From positions 1 through 11,414 of the forward strand of contig SKKV01000039.1 of assembly GCA_007123575.1 (NCBI GenBank): 11,414 bases of DNA, given 5' to 3'. Source of the DNA: Wenzhouxiangella sp. Lineage in GTDB: Bacteria; Pseudomonadota; Gammaproteobacteria; Xanthomonadales; Wenzhouxiangellaceae. The translations under genes and the position numbers were made by a program. Position 1 is the stretch's first letter, and every line of letters begins with the position of its first letter. Below the pieces are notes generated by a model that was given only the letters and a program-made list of their open reading frames with translations, was not told the DNA's origin and did no database searches. Below are positions 1 to 8,400 of the stretch, in pieces.

Positions 1-4
1 ACAA

Positions 5-103
5 AAACCTTTTTGGACGCAAAGCAGCGAAGCAGCCAAGACGCAAAAATTTTGATGAGCTTAATATTCTTGGTTTCTTGGCTGCTTTGCGTTCCCAAGG
101 TTT
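5..103. repeat. Imperfect ~100-bp palindrome upstream of dapD
   Basis: Two long arms face each other. Positions 5-11 (AAACCTT) pair with 97-103, and 17-28 (ACGCAAAGCAGC) pair with 81-92 without a mismatch. The overlapping stretch 32-41 (GCAGCCAAGA) can instead pair with 76-85. The left arm holds an extra 8-base near-tandem copy (AAGCAGCG then AAGCAGCC, 22-37), so two competing hairpins are possible. The core (44-54) is itself a short A/T palindrome. The element is much more AT-rich than the rest of the window and ends 27 bp before the dapD ATG, so it overlaps the expected promoter and leader. It resembles dispersed 'CGCAAAG'-type intergenic repeats or a small MITE-like element; that likeness is from memory. 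It has no coding content. It may also extend left beyond the window. Confidence 0.6.
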
Positions 104-130
104 TAGTCTTTTAGATTTCCAACCAGTCGA

Positions 131-987
<857 letters not shown>

Positions 988-991
<4 letters not shown>

Positions 992-1326
992 AGGTGTTCG
1001 GTATCAAGTCCTGCGACACCTGCCGTAAAGCCCGGCGCTGGCTTGACGAGCAGGGCAAGGAACACCAATGGCACGACCTGCGCGAAGACGGCCTGAATGA
1101 AGAAACCCTCCAGCGCTGGCTGAAAGCCGTCGGCCCCGACACCCTGGTCAACCGGCGCTCCACCACCTGGCGCGGCCTGGATGAAAACGAGCGCGAACAG
1201 GCCATGGACCCAAAGCAGTCCATTCCCATCCTGCTGGCCGCGCCAACCCTGATCAAGCGCCCGATTTTTGAAACAGCGGCTGGGATTCTGGTTGGCTTTA
1301 ACGCCGATGTCAGGGACAAGCTGTAA
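988..1326 (+). CDS. yffB: ArsC/Spx-family reductase (YffB-like)
   Basis: A 112-residue thioredoxin-fold protein of the ArsC/Spx family, closest to E. coli YffB (about 118 residues). It begins with a beta strand followed by GIKSCDTCRKARRWL, so the active site is Cys9-x-x-Cys12; from memory, E. coli YffB has CDTI, so the second Cys is a difference. Downstream family blocks are NRRSTTWR (about residues 55-62) and LIKRPIF (about 87-93), as in YffB and Spx. Function is poorly defined; a glutathione- or thiol-dependent reductase role has been proposed, and arsenate reduction should not be assumed. Its ATG overlaps the dapD stop by 4 bp, so the two are almost certainly co-translated. In many gammaproteobacteria this gene sits between dapD and dapE; here dapE does not follow. 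Confidence 0.92.
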
Positions 1327-1369
1327 ACTGCAAGAAGTCGAGAGAGGCCTCTCAACCCTCAGCCCACAA

Positions 1370-1448
1370 GCCGTCCTCGGTTGGGGGCTTGCGCTGAAGG
1401 CCTCGCCACCGCGTCGAACTGAAGCGTAAGCCCCCAACCGAGGGCGGC
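1370..1448. repeat. 26-bp-stem palindrome between yffB and dgt
   Basis: Left arm 1370-1395 pairs with right arm 1423-1448 around a 27-nt loop. Of 26 pairs, 24 are Watson-Crick. The other two (1391 with 1427, 1374 with 1444) become G-U wobbles in a plus-strand transcript, so the plus-strand RNA can form an unbroken 26-bp stem, while minus-strand RNA would have two A-C mismatches. No U-run follows 1448, so it is not a standard intrinsic terminator. It may act as a 3'-end stabiliser of the dapD-yffB message, as a dispersed palindromic repeat, or as a Rho-linked processing site. The rest of 1327-1502 holds no gene; the only possible SD for the next gene is a weak GACGAG at 1491-1496. Confidence 0.8.
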
Positions 1449-1502
1449 GCCCCAAGCCGAACGAAGCCGTTTAAGAATCATCCGAGGCAAGACGAGATTG
1501 AC

Positions 1503-2528
1503 ATGAGCGAAGTAGCCGAACAAGTCATCAGACTCAAGCCCGTCAGCCGCCAGCAACGCGAGCTCAGGGAGCAGGACCTGTCGCCGCTGGCCACCCGTTC
1601 GGTCAACTCGCGCGGCCGCGCCAGGCCCGAAGATCCCGACCCCTACCGCACCGAATTCGAGCGCGATCGCGACCGGGTCCTGCATTCCAAGGCCTTTCGC
1701 CGCCTCAAGCACAAGACCCAGGTCTTCATCAACCCGGAAGGCGACCATTTTGTCACCCGCATGAGCCACACCTTGCAGGTGACCCAGATCGCCCGTGCCA
1801 TTGCCGTGGCCTTGGGCCTCAACGAGGTGCTCACCGAAGCCATCTGCCTGGCCCACGACTGCGGCCACACCCCTTTCGGTCATACCGGCGAGGCCGCCCT
1901 GTCGGAATACATCGATGGCGGTGAATGGCTGCACTCGGAACAGGGCGTGCGCATCTTCGAAGTGCTCGAGCCCCGCAACCTGAGCTGGGAAGTGCTCGAC
2001 GGCATCCGCGCCCACACCTGGCGGGTCAAACCGCCGCCGCACACCGCCGAAGGCTGGACCTGCCGCTTTGCCGATCGCATCGCCTACCTCAACCATGATC
2101 TCAAGGACGCGCTGCGCGCCGGCGTGATCACTGTCGAAGATGTGCCGGCCGATATCGTCGAGATACTGGGACCAATCGGCGAAAGAAGCTGGATCAACGC
2201 CATGGTCGAGGCAGTGATCGATGAATCCTGCAAGCGTGGCCGCCTGGCCATGGATGCCGACATCATGCTGGCGATGAAGCGTTTTCGCGAATTCATGTTC
2301 GAGCGCGTCTACCTGCGCCCGGAAGCCGAGGCCCAGGCCGAACGCGCCCGCGGGGTTATCCATCAGCTGGTCGAACACCTGCTCGCCCACCCGGACGAAA
2401 TCCCGGACAGCTACCGCATTGCCGAGGCCGAGCCGCTGACCCAGGTGCTGGACTACGTTGCCGGCATGACCGACCGCTACGCGCTCAGCCTGCACGACCG
2501 CCTGTTCCGCCCGCGCGGCCTGGTTTGA
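1503..2528 (+). CDS. dgt: HD-domain dNTP triphosphohydrolase (dGTPase-like)
   Basis: Predicted cytoplasmic dNTPase that hydrolyses dNTPs to deoxynucleosides and triphosphate, controlling dNTP pools. The 341-residue product carries the family signature FERDRDRVLHSKAFRRLKHK (about residues 52-71) followed by KTQVF. The HD metal ligands are His89 (MSHTLQV), His118-Asp119 (AHDCGHTPFGH) and Asp191 (FADRIAYLNHD), so the active site looks intact. It is shorter than E. coli Dgt (about 505 residues) and belongs to the short type-2 dGTPase-like group. The stretch HSEQGVRIFEVLE with RAHTWRVKPPP resembles, to my recollection, the actinobacterial/Thermus/Firmicute flavour more than the classical proteobacterial one. 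ATG 1503 is the first start, with a weak SD six bases upstream. Its stop overlaps the next gene (TTGA). Substrate preference cannot be read from sequence. Confidence 0.93.
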   Translation: MSEVAEQVIRLKPVSRQQRELREQDLSPLATRSVNSRGRARPEDPDPYRTEFERDRDRVLHSKAFRRLKHKTQVFINPEGDHFVTRMSHTLQVTQIARAIAVALGLNEVLTEAICLAHDCGHTPFGHTGEAALSEYIDGGEWLHSEQGVRIFEVLEPRNLSWEVLDGIRAHTWRVKPPPHTAEGWTCRFADRIAYLNHDLKDALRAGVITVEDVPADIVEILGPIGERSWINAMVEAVIDESCKRGRLAMDADIMLAMKRFREFMFERVYLRPEAEAQAERARGVIHQLVEHLLAHPDEIPDSYRIAEAEPLTQVLDYVAGMTDRYALSLHDRLFRPRGLV

Positions 2529-3058
2529 AAAAAGCCGTCATTCATTACCTGGCCTACGGGTCCAACCTGCATCCCGCACGCCTGGAAGCCCGCTTGGGCC
2601 CCGTCAAGAGCCTCGGCAAGGTTGCACTCCCCGGCTGGCGCCTGTGCTTCGACAAACGCGGCTCCGATGGCTCGGCCAAAGCCAACCTCCGCGCCGCCCC
2701 CGGCAGTCAGCACCAGGCCTGGGGCGCGCTGTTCGAACTGGACCGAACCCAATACATCGCCCTCGACCAATTCGAAGGCGTCGGCCGAGGCTACGAGACC
2801 TTCTGGCTGGACCTGACTCTCAACGACCGCGAACAACCCGCCCTGACCTACCTAAGCCCCAGCCACTGGCGCGCCACCGAGGCCAAACCTTACGCCTGGT
2901 ACCGAGACCTGGTCCTCGCCGGCGCCCGCTACCACGGCTTCCCCGAGGCGTACTGCGCAGCCATTGCGGCGGTTCCCGCCGAGGCGGACCCTGATCGGAA
3001 ACGGGCGCGACGGCAGCAAGCGTTACTCGGCAGCATGGCTGCGCGGGGAGAGGGGTAG
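2525..3058 (+). CDS. Gamma-glutamylcyclotransferase-like protein
   Basis: A 177-residue protein of the GGCT/AIG2-like fold. The substrate-binding YGSNL motif lies at residues 11-15, and the catalytic acid is Glu84 in LDQFEGV, matching the LDEQEGV context of the Glu in human GGCT. The C-terminal stretch YRDLVLAGARYHGFPEAY (about residues 123-140) also matches the family. Members release 5-oxoproline from gamma-glutamyl amino acids or peptides, or cleave gamma-glutamylamines; the actual substrate here is unknown. The start is TTG at 2525: YGSNL begins only ten residues in, no ATG or GTG is available upstream, and TTGA overlaps the dgt stop, so translation by reinitiation is likely. The last 25 or so residues are Arg/Ala-rich and probably disordered. 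Confidence 0.9.
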   Translation: MKKAVIHYLAYGSNLHPARLEARLGPVKSLGKVALPGWRLCFDKRGSDGSAKANLRAAPGSQHQAWGALFELDRTQYIALDQFEGVGRGYETFWLDLTLNDREQPALTYLSPSHWRATEAKPYAWYRDLVLAGARYHGFPEAYCAAIAAVPAEADPDRKRARRQQALLGSMAARGEG

Positions 3059-3137
3059 AGGAGGTAAAAAGTACCCGGAAACCCGTAGCCCGGCCCAACG
3101 TGGCCGGGGACCACGCTCAATCCATCTCCTCCACCCC
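3052..3137. terminator. Nested hairpins in a convergent gap (possible bidirectional terminator)
   Basis: An inner perfect 7-bp stem (CCCGGCC, 3089-3095, with GGCCGGG, 3102-3108) has a 6-nt loop. An outer purine-rich arm at 3052-3064 can pair with the pyrimidine-rich arm 3125-3137, with one mismatch and one G-U. The outer arm includes the stop codon of the cyclotransferase gene. It lies between convergent genes (the cyclotransferase on plus, uppP on minus), where a two-way terminator is expected, but no U-run follows on either strand, so intrinsic termination is doubtful. The remainder of 3059-3195 is C-rich on the plus strand with no gene. Confidence 0.4.
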
Positions 3138-3195
3138 GTTCCTACCGCAACCTCGGCAGCGGCCCCAAAATCCCCCTCCCAGACTCGCGCAGCAG

Positions 3196-3993
3196 TCAAA
3201 TAAAGAACATCAACAAAACAATCCCCAAAATCACCCGATACGCCACAAACGGCTGCATGCCCACCTTGCGGATAAACGCCAGAAAATAATGAATGCACGC
3301 ATAGGTACTGATCGTCGCCACCACGAACCCCACCAGCAACGGCCCCAACTCCGTCTCCGTACCATTGCGGACCAGATCACGAGTCCCCAGCAAGCCCGCT
3401 GCGGCAATAATCGGCACCGATAACAAAAACGAAAACCGCGCCGCCGCCTCCCGGCTCAGGCCCAGAAACAGCGCCGCCGTCATCGTGATGCCCGACCGCG
3501 AAGTCCCGGGGATCAGCGCCAGCGCCTGCGCAAACCCAATCACCAGCACGTCTTTCAAAGTCAGATTGTGTTCGTCACGCTCGCCACGCCAGCGCCAGTC
3601 GGCCCAGCCCAGTAGCAGCCCAAAAAAGATCAGCGCCGAGCCCATGATCAGCGGGCTGCGCAGCGCCACCTCGGCATAGTCTTTGAACAGCAGGCCCAGG
3701 ATGCCGGCCGGAATCGTACCGATGATGATCCACCAGGCCAGGCGCGAATCCGCCGTTTTCTCACTTCCGGTCAAGGCCTTGAGCCAATCGTTGCCCATGG
3801 CCCAGAGCTCGCGCCGAAAGTAAGTCACCACCGCCACCAGCGAGCCGGCGTGCAGGATGATGTCGAAATCCAGCCCTTGATACTCGGTGCCGGTAAACAG
3901 CGAGTACAGCACCAGGTGAGCCTGACTGGAAACAGGGAGAAATTCGGTCAGCCCCTGAATCAGGGCCAGAATTGCGGCTTGGACGGCATCCAT
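3196..3993 (-). CDS. uppP: Undecaprenyl-diphosphate phosphatase (UppP/BacA)
   Basis: Integral inner-membrane phosphatase that turns undecaprenyl diphosphate into the monophosphate, recycling the lipid carrier for peptidoglycan and other envelope polymers; it also gives bacitracin tolerance. The 265-residue product (usual length 265-275) has the two BacA signatures. The first, QGLTEFLPVSSQAHL, contains Glu17 and His26, with Gln13 in the first position of the (E/Q)xxxE motif. The second is PGTSRSG at 162-168, with Arg166. About seven or eight hydrophobic segments are visible. ATG 3993 was chosen because family members usually begin close to MD; a TTG at 4002 would add three residues (MRA) and sits better after a GAGG-like SD. 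The gene converges on the cyclotransferase gene and diverges from the flavoprotein gene. Confidence 0.96.
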   Translation of the reverse strand: MDAVQAAILALIQGLTEFLPVSSQAHLVLYSLFTGTEYQGLDFDIILHAGSLVAVVTYFRRELWAMGNDWLKALTGSEKTADSRLAWWIIIGTIPAGILGLLFKDYAEVALRSPLIMGSALIFFGLLLGWADWRWRGERDEHNLTLKDVLVIGFAQALALIPGTSRSGITMTAALFLGLSREAAARFSFLLSVPIIAAAGLLGTRDLVRNGTETELGPLLVGFVVATISTYACIHYFLAFIRKVGMQPFVAYRVILGIVLLMFFI

Positions 3994-3999
3994 GGCGCG

Positions 4000-4056
4000 C
4001 AAGTCTAACCGATCCTCGTTTTCGCTTTCCCGTTTCCGACACCACCGTTAGACTTG
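4000..4056. promoter_or_regulatory. 10-bp inverted repeat in the uppP/flavoprotein divergent gap
   Basis: CAAGTCTAAC at 4000-4009 and GTTAGACTTG at 4047-4056 are perfect inverted copies separated by 37 bp. They lie inside the 117-bp gap between the divergent starts of uppP and the flavoprotein gene. The left copy is only 7 bp from the uppP ATG and overlaps the alternative TTG. Each copy read outward is the same 10-mer, so the pair could be an operator for one regulator or a shared element of two promoters. No convincing -35/-10 pair was found in the gap. A role is inferred from position only. Confidence 0.35.
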
Positions 4057-4110
4057 TCCTTTGAATCTTGCTCCTTGATCCTCCTTTAGCCCGTCTTCTG
4101 ACCGTTCGTC

Positions 4111-5310
4111 ATGCCTTCTGCCAGCCGCTCACCGCCGGTCCATGTTGATGTCGTGATTATCGGCGCGGGCGCGGCCGGCTTGATGTGCGCGATTACCGCC
4201 GGCCAGCGCGGCCGCAAGGTTTTGGTGTTGGACCACGCCAACAAGGTTGGCAAGAAAATCCTGATGTCAGGCGGTGGGCGCTGCAACTTCACCAACATGT
4301 ACAGCGAGCCGGAGAATTTCCTCTCGGCCAACCCGCATTTCTGCAAATCGGCGCTGAGCCGCTACACGCCGTGGGATTTTATTGCCCTGGTTGAAAAACA
4401 CGGCATTCCTTACCACGAAAAGAAGCTCGGCCAGCTGTTCTGCGACCGCTCATCAAAAGATATTGTTGGCCTCTTGCTAAGCGAGTGCCGAGCCGCCGGG
4501 GCCGAGGTCAGAACGCATACGCCGGTCGAGATTGAGCAGCTCGGGCCACCACACAGACTGCATGCCGGCGGCCAGCATCTCAGGTGTGATTCGCTGGTCA
4601 TTGCTACCGGCGGCTACTCGATCCCCCGCATGGGCGCGACCGGTTTCGGCTTCGATTTCGCTAGCAGTCTGGACATGAAAATCCAGCCCACTCGCGCCGC
4701 CCTGGTGCCCTTCGTGCTCGAAGACCGCAAGCTCAAGCAATTCGATGGGCTGGCCGGGGTGGCCGTGGACACGCTCAGCCAGGCCGGTGGCCCCGCTTTT
4801 CGCGAGAACATCCTGTTTACCCACCGTGGCCTCAGCGGACCGGCGATTTTGCAAGTATCTTCTTACTGGCAGCCGGGCCAACCTGTAGCGATCGACCTGC
4901 TGCCGACGCTGGATCTGGGCGAGCATTTGCGCAAGCTGCGCCGGGACCGGCCGCGAACACAGCTTCGCACGGCGCTCGGCGAGCTGCTACCCAAAAGCCT
5001 GGTGCAACGTTGGTGCGAGCTGTGGCTGGAGGACAGGCCATTGGCAGAAATTTCCGACCAGGCCATCGCCGATTGTGTGGCCGCCCTCAAGCATTGGCAA
5101 GTCTGGCCATCCGATACCGAGGGTTACCGGACTGCAGAGGTGACGCTGGGCGGGGTTGATACCTCGGCGCTGTCTTCGCGGACCATGGAGGCGAGGGCGC
5201 ATCCCGGCGTCTTTTTCATCGGCGAGGTAGTCGATGTCACCGGCCACCTGGGCGGCCACAACTTCCAGTGGGCCTGGGCATCGGGCCATGCGGCCGGCGG
5301 TACTGTCTGA
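4111..5310 (+). CDS. YhiN/BaiN-family FAD-dependent oxidoreductase
   Basis: A 399-residue flavoprotein of the HI0933/YhiN family (usual length about 390-420). The N-terminal Rossmann dinucleotide-binding motif GAGAAG lies at residues 18-23, with Asp41 at the end of the second strand. It is followed by the family hallmark SGGGRCNFTN (53-62). Other family blocks are the central IATGGYSIPRMGATG stretch, FTHRGLSGPAILQ in the middle of the protein, TLGGVDT late in it, and the C-terminal FAD-binding segment GHLGGHNFQWAWASG. Members are annotated as aminoacetone oxidase-like or, for BaiN, as bile-acid reductases in gut bacteria; the physiological substrate of proteobacterial members is unsettled and none is proposed here. 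Probably cytoplasmic, with no signal peptide. ATG 4111 has no strong SD. It is divergent from uppP and about 100 bp upstream of the diguanylate cyclase gene on the same strand. Confidence 0.92.
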   Translation: MPSASRSPPVHVDVVIIGAGAAGLMCAITAGQRGRKVLVLDHANKVGKKILMSGGGRCNFTNMYSEPENFLSANPHFCKSALSRYTPWDFIALVEKHGIPYHEKKLGQLFCDRSSKDIVGLLLSECRAAGAEVRTHTPVEIEQLGPPHRLHAGGQHLRCDSLVIATGGYSIPRMGATGFGFDFASSLDMKIQPTRAALVPFVLEDRKLKQFDGLAGVAVDTLSQAGGPAFRENILFTHRGLSGPAILQVSSYWQPGQPVAIDLLPTLDLGEHLRKLRRDRPRTQLRTALGELLPKSLVQRWCELWLEDRPLAEISDQAIADCVAALKHWQVWPSDTEGYRTAEVTLGGVDTSALSSRTMEARAHPGVFFIGEVVDVTGHLGGHNFQWAWASGHAAGGTV

Positions 5311-5348
5311 ATTCGCAGGCGTCGATGCGCCGTCTGGCGACTTGCCGT

Positions 5349-5414
5349 TACAATGGACAGACAGGCAAGAACAGCAAAGGTGGGACGCTGGCGATTTTCA
5401 GGGCATGCGGGTTG
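5349..5414 (+). promoter_or_regulatory. Candidate -10 and ribosome-binding site that decide the cyclase start
   Basis: TACAAT at 5349-5354 matches five of six bases of a sigma-70 -10 box, but no good -35 lies 16-18 bp upstream. AGGG at 5400-5403 stands 8 bases before TTG 5412, a proper SD spacing. Together they favour a start at 5412 over the in-frame ATG at 5325. Codons between 5325 and 5411 include AGG, GGA and ACA, unlike the gene body, which fits untranslated leader. Weak evidence on its own. Confidence 0.3.
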
Positions 5415-8400
5415 GCTTTAGGCTGGAGGGCAGGGCGCGCCTTGCTGCCGGTGACAATCCTGTTCGTCCTGCTGATTGGCCTGGCGCCACGGCCTGTTTT
5501 CTCTCTCGACCCGCAGCTTGGCATTGACCAGTACACGGTCCAGGCCTGGTCTCTTGACCATGGCTTGCCGCAGTCCACGGTCAATGCCATGGTTCAGTCG
5601 CCTTTGGGCTACGTGTATATCGCCACCTTCGGCGGGCTGGCGCGCTTCGACGGTGTACGCATGGAACTGATTCCTGAAGAATCGGCCTGCGGGCGCCGCT
5701 ACACCAGCCTGGCAGTAGACCAGGGAGGCGTGGTCTGGGTCGGCGCGGAGCGTGGCTCGATCTGTCGCTTGACCGACGGCAAGCTGAGCCAGCCGGTTTC
5801 TGAAGAGGCGGCAGCGATTGACCGGGTCAATACCATTCATGCCGGACTTGACGGACGGCTATGGATTGGCGCGCAATACGGCCTGTTCGAGCTGGCCGGT
5901 GAGAGCGTGCGATCGATTGACTTGGGGCATCTGGCCGACCCAAATGTGCATACACTGGCCCAGCATCCGGATGATGGCGTGCTCTGGGTCGGTACCGTCC
6001 AGGGGCTGTGTTTGTATTCCGACGCCACCTGCGAGCAGCCAGCGTGGGCCAGTCGCTTCGACGATGACATCATTCGCGTCATTCACCATGCCGACGATGG
6101 CACGACCTGGATAGGCACTGAATTCGAGCTGTTCCGATACCGATCGGGGGATGTTGGGCGAATCGATCTGCCCGAAGGGCTGGGCTGGATTTATTCGCTG
6201 ACCGATGATCAGCACGGCAACGTCTGGATAGCGACGAGTATTGCCGGCTTGACCCGGGTTGCGCCAAGGCTGGAGCAGCCATCCGAAGACAGCCCTTTGC
6301 GCGCCGGCGGCGCCGTATCCTTGTTGAGCGATCGCGAGGGTAATCTTTGGACTGGCTTTATTGGCCGCGGAATCAAGAAGCTGGCCGAAGGTCGCGCCTA
6401 CGGCGTGCGCCTGTCCAGATTTTCATCGGTCCAACCATTTCTGCCTGTCACCGTTGATCCATCGGGAGAAATCTGGGCAGGCCTGCCCTGTCGAGGCCTG
6501 GTCCACTTTGGCGAGCACGGTACTCGCCTGTTTGACGGCGACAATGGCTTCACCAATACCTGTGTCTGGTCACTGCTGCCCATGGCCAGCGGAGAGGTTT
6601 GGGTCGGCACCCACGGCGGCGGTCTATATCGCCTGGATGCGGAGGGAACAGTCCACCCGGTGCCCGAACCAGGCACCCGGGAGAATATTGTCCGCGCCCT
6701 GTATGAGGACCGCGCCGGCCATATTCTGATCGGAACCGATCAAGGCGTGTTTCGATTGCAGCCTGCGAACTCGAGCGTGGAGCTGGTGCCCGGCACAGAA
6801 GGTGAAGACGTATTTTTTTTGACCGAGGGCGCTGATGGCGCGCTGTGGGTTGGCACTCGGGCGGGCGCACTTCGAATCAATGGAAACGAGCAGCATCGCT
6901 TCGACGAGGCCAATGGGCTTGCCGGGCGCCAGGTCAGGGTCATTCATTCCGATGCTGACGGAGTTATCTGGATTGGCACCTATGGCGGCGGTCTCAATCG
7001 CATTGACGGCGACCAGGTGTTCGTTTTTGATCGCAGCAACGGCATGCCCGATGACATTGTGTCTTCCCTGTTCGAAGATGAATCAGGCCGTTTCTGGATG
7101 AGCGCCAATCGAGGCGTGATGCGGGTCAGTCGCGCCAGTTTGAATGCGTTTGCCGCAGGCGAAGTGGATGCCATCGAAGTCATGCTGCTTGATCGAAATG
7201 ACGGCATGCCGGCCAGCGAAACCAACGGCGGTGCCCAGCCGGCAGGTGTTTTGCTCGACGATGGCCGGCTGTGGATACCGACTGTGGATGGCCTTGCCGT
7301 GTTCGATACGCGCAGCGACCAGGTCAATGCGCTGCCGCCGCCGGTACTGATCGAGCAGGTGCTGCTTGATGGCGAACCGATTGATTTCCGGTCGGGCATT
7401 TCCCTACCAGCCGGGGCCCGCAACCTGGAAATTCACTACACCGCGCTGTCATTCAGGGCACCCGAGCGGGTCAATTTCCGCTACCGATTGGAAGGCTTCG
7501 ATCAGCGCTGGGTGGAGGCAGGCACCCGGCGCGTTGCCTATTTTCCCGTGATTCCATCCGGGCGCCTGCGATTCCAGGTTATTGCTGCCAACCACGACGG
7601 GCTCTGGAGCGAAATCGGCGACGGCTTCGAATTCGAGGTCCGGCCGGGCTGGGCGCAGCGGCCGGAGCTGTATCTGGGTCTGCTCCTTGCAGCGCTGCTG
7701 GCCAGCCTGATTTTGGCCCGCCTGCGCAGTCGCTGGGTGCAGCAACGCGAGCGTGAGCTGCAGTCAGAAGTGAATCAGCGCACCGCCGAGTTGGCCAAGC
7801 TGGCCGAGCTGACCGAGTACATCAACCGCGCGGTCAAGCTGCAGCAGGTGCTGGACCATACCTACGAAACCCTGCATGAGTTTGTTCCCTACGATCACAT
7901 GATTCTGGCCCTGGTCGACAGCGAGCGCCTGGCCATACGGACGCTGTGGTCACGCCGCGGCGAGCTGCGAGGAGTGCAGGGGCGGGAATTTGGCGGTGGG
8001 TTTCGCAGCCGTGGGCTGACCGAAGTCCTGCAAACCGGTCAGCCGCGCATTATTGACGACCTGGCCGATTATCTGGCCGCCCACCCCGATTCACGCTCCA
8101 CTCGCCGCCTGATGGACGAAGGCATCAAATCGAGCATGATTTGTCCGCTGCGCGTGGGTGATCAAGCGGAAGGATTTTTGCTGCTGGCCAGCGGTCAGGC
8201 GGGCGCCTATCGTGATACCCATGTCGACTTCCTCAAGCAGCTCGCCAGTCAGCTTGCCTTGGCGGTCAGCAAATCACGCCTGTATGACGAGTTGCTCGAG
8301 GCCAAGCGCGAACTCGAATCACGTAATCAGCAGCTCGCCGCGCTGGCCAGTCGAGACGAGCTCACCGGCATCGCCAATCGTCGGGCGTTCGAGCACGCCC

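Noticed and set aside
1359..2495. Minus-strand open frame of 378 codons opposite the dNTPase gene
   Set aside because: Antisense shadow of a clearly conserved HD-domain gene. It also runs through the palindrome at 1370-1448, and its product has no recognisable fold signature.
3100..3423. Plus-strand open frame of 107 codons across the convergent gap and the uppP 3' end
   Set aside because: Gln/His/Pro/Arg-rich low-complexity product overlapping uppP in antisense, with no motif.
5268..5310. Cyclase start at ATG 5268, overlapping the flavoprotein gene by 43 bp
   Set aside because: It would place more than 45 residues before the signal sequence, and this stretch is the conserved flavoprotein C-terminus in another frame.
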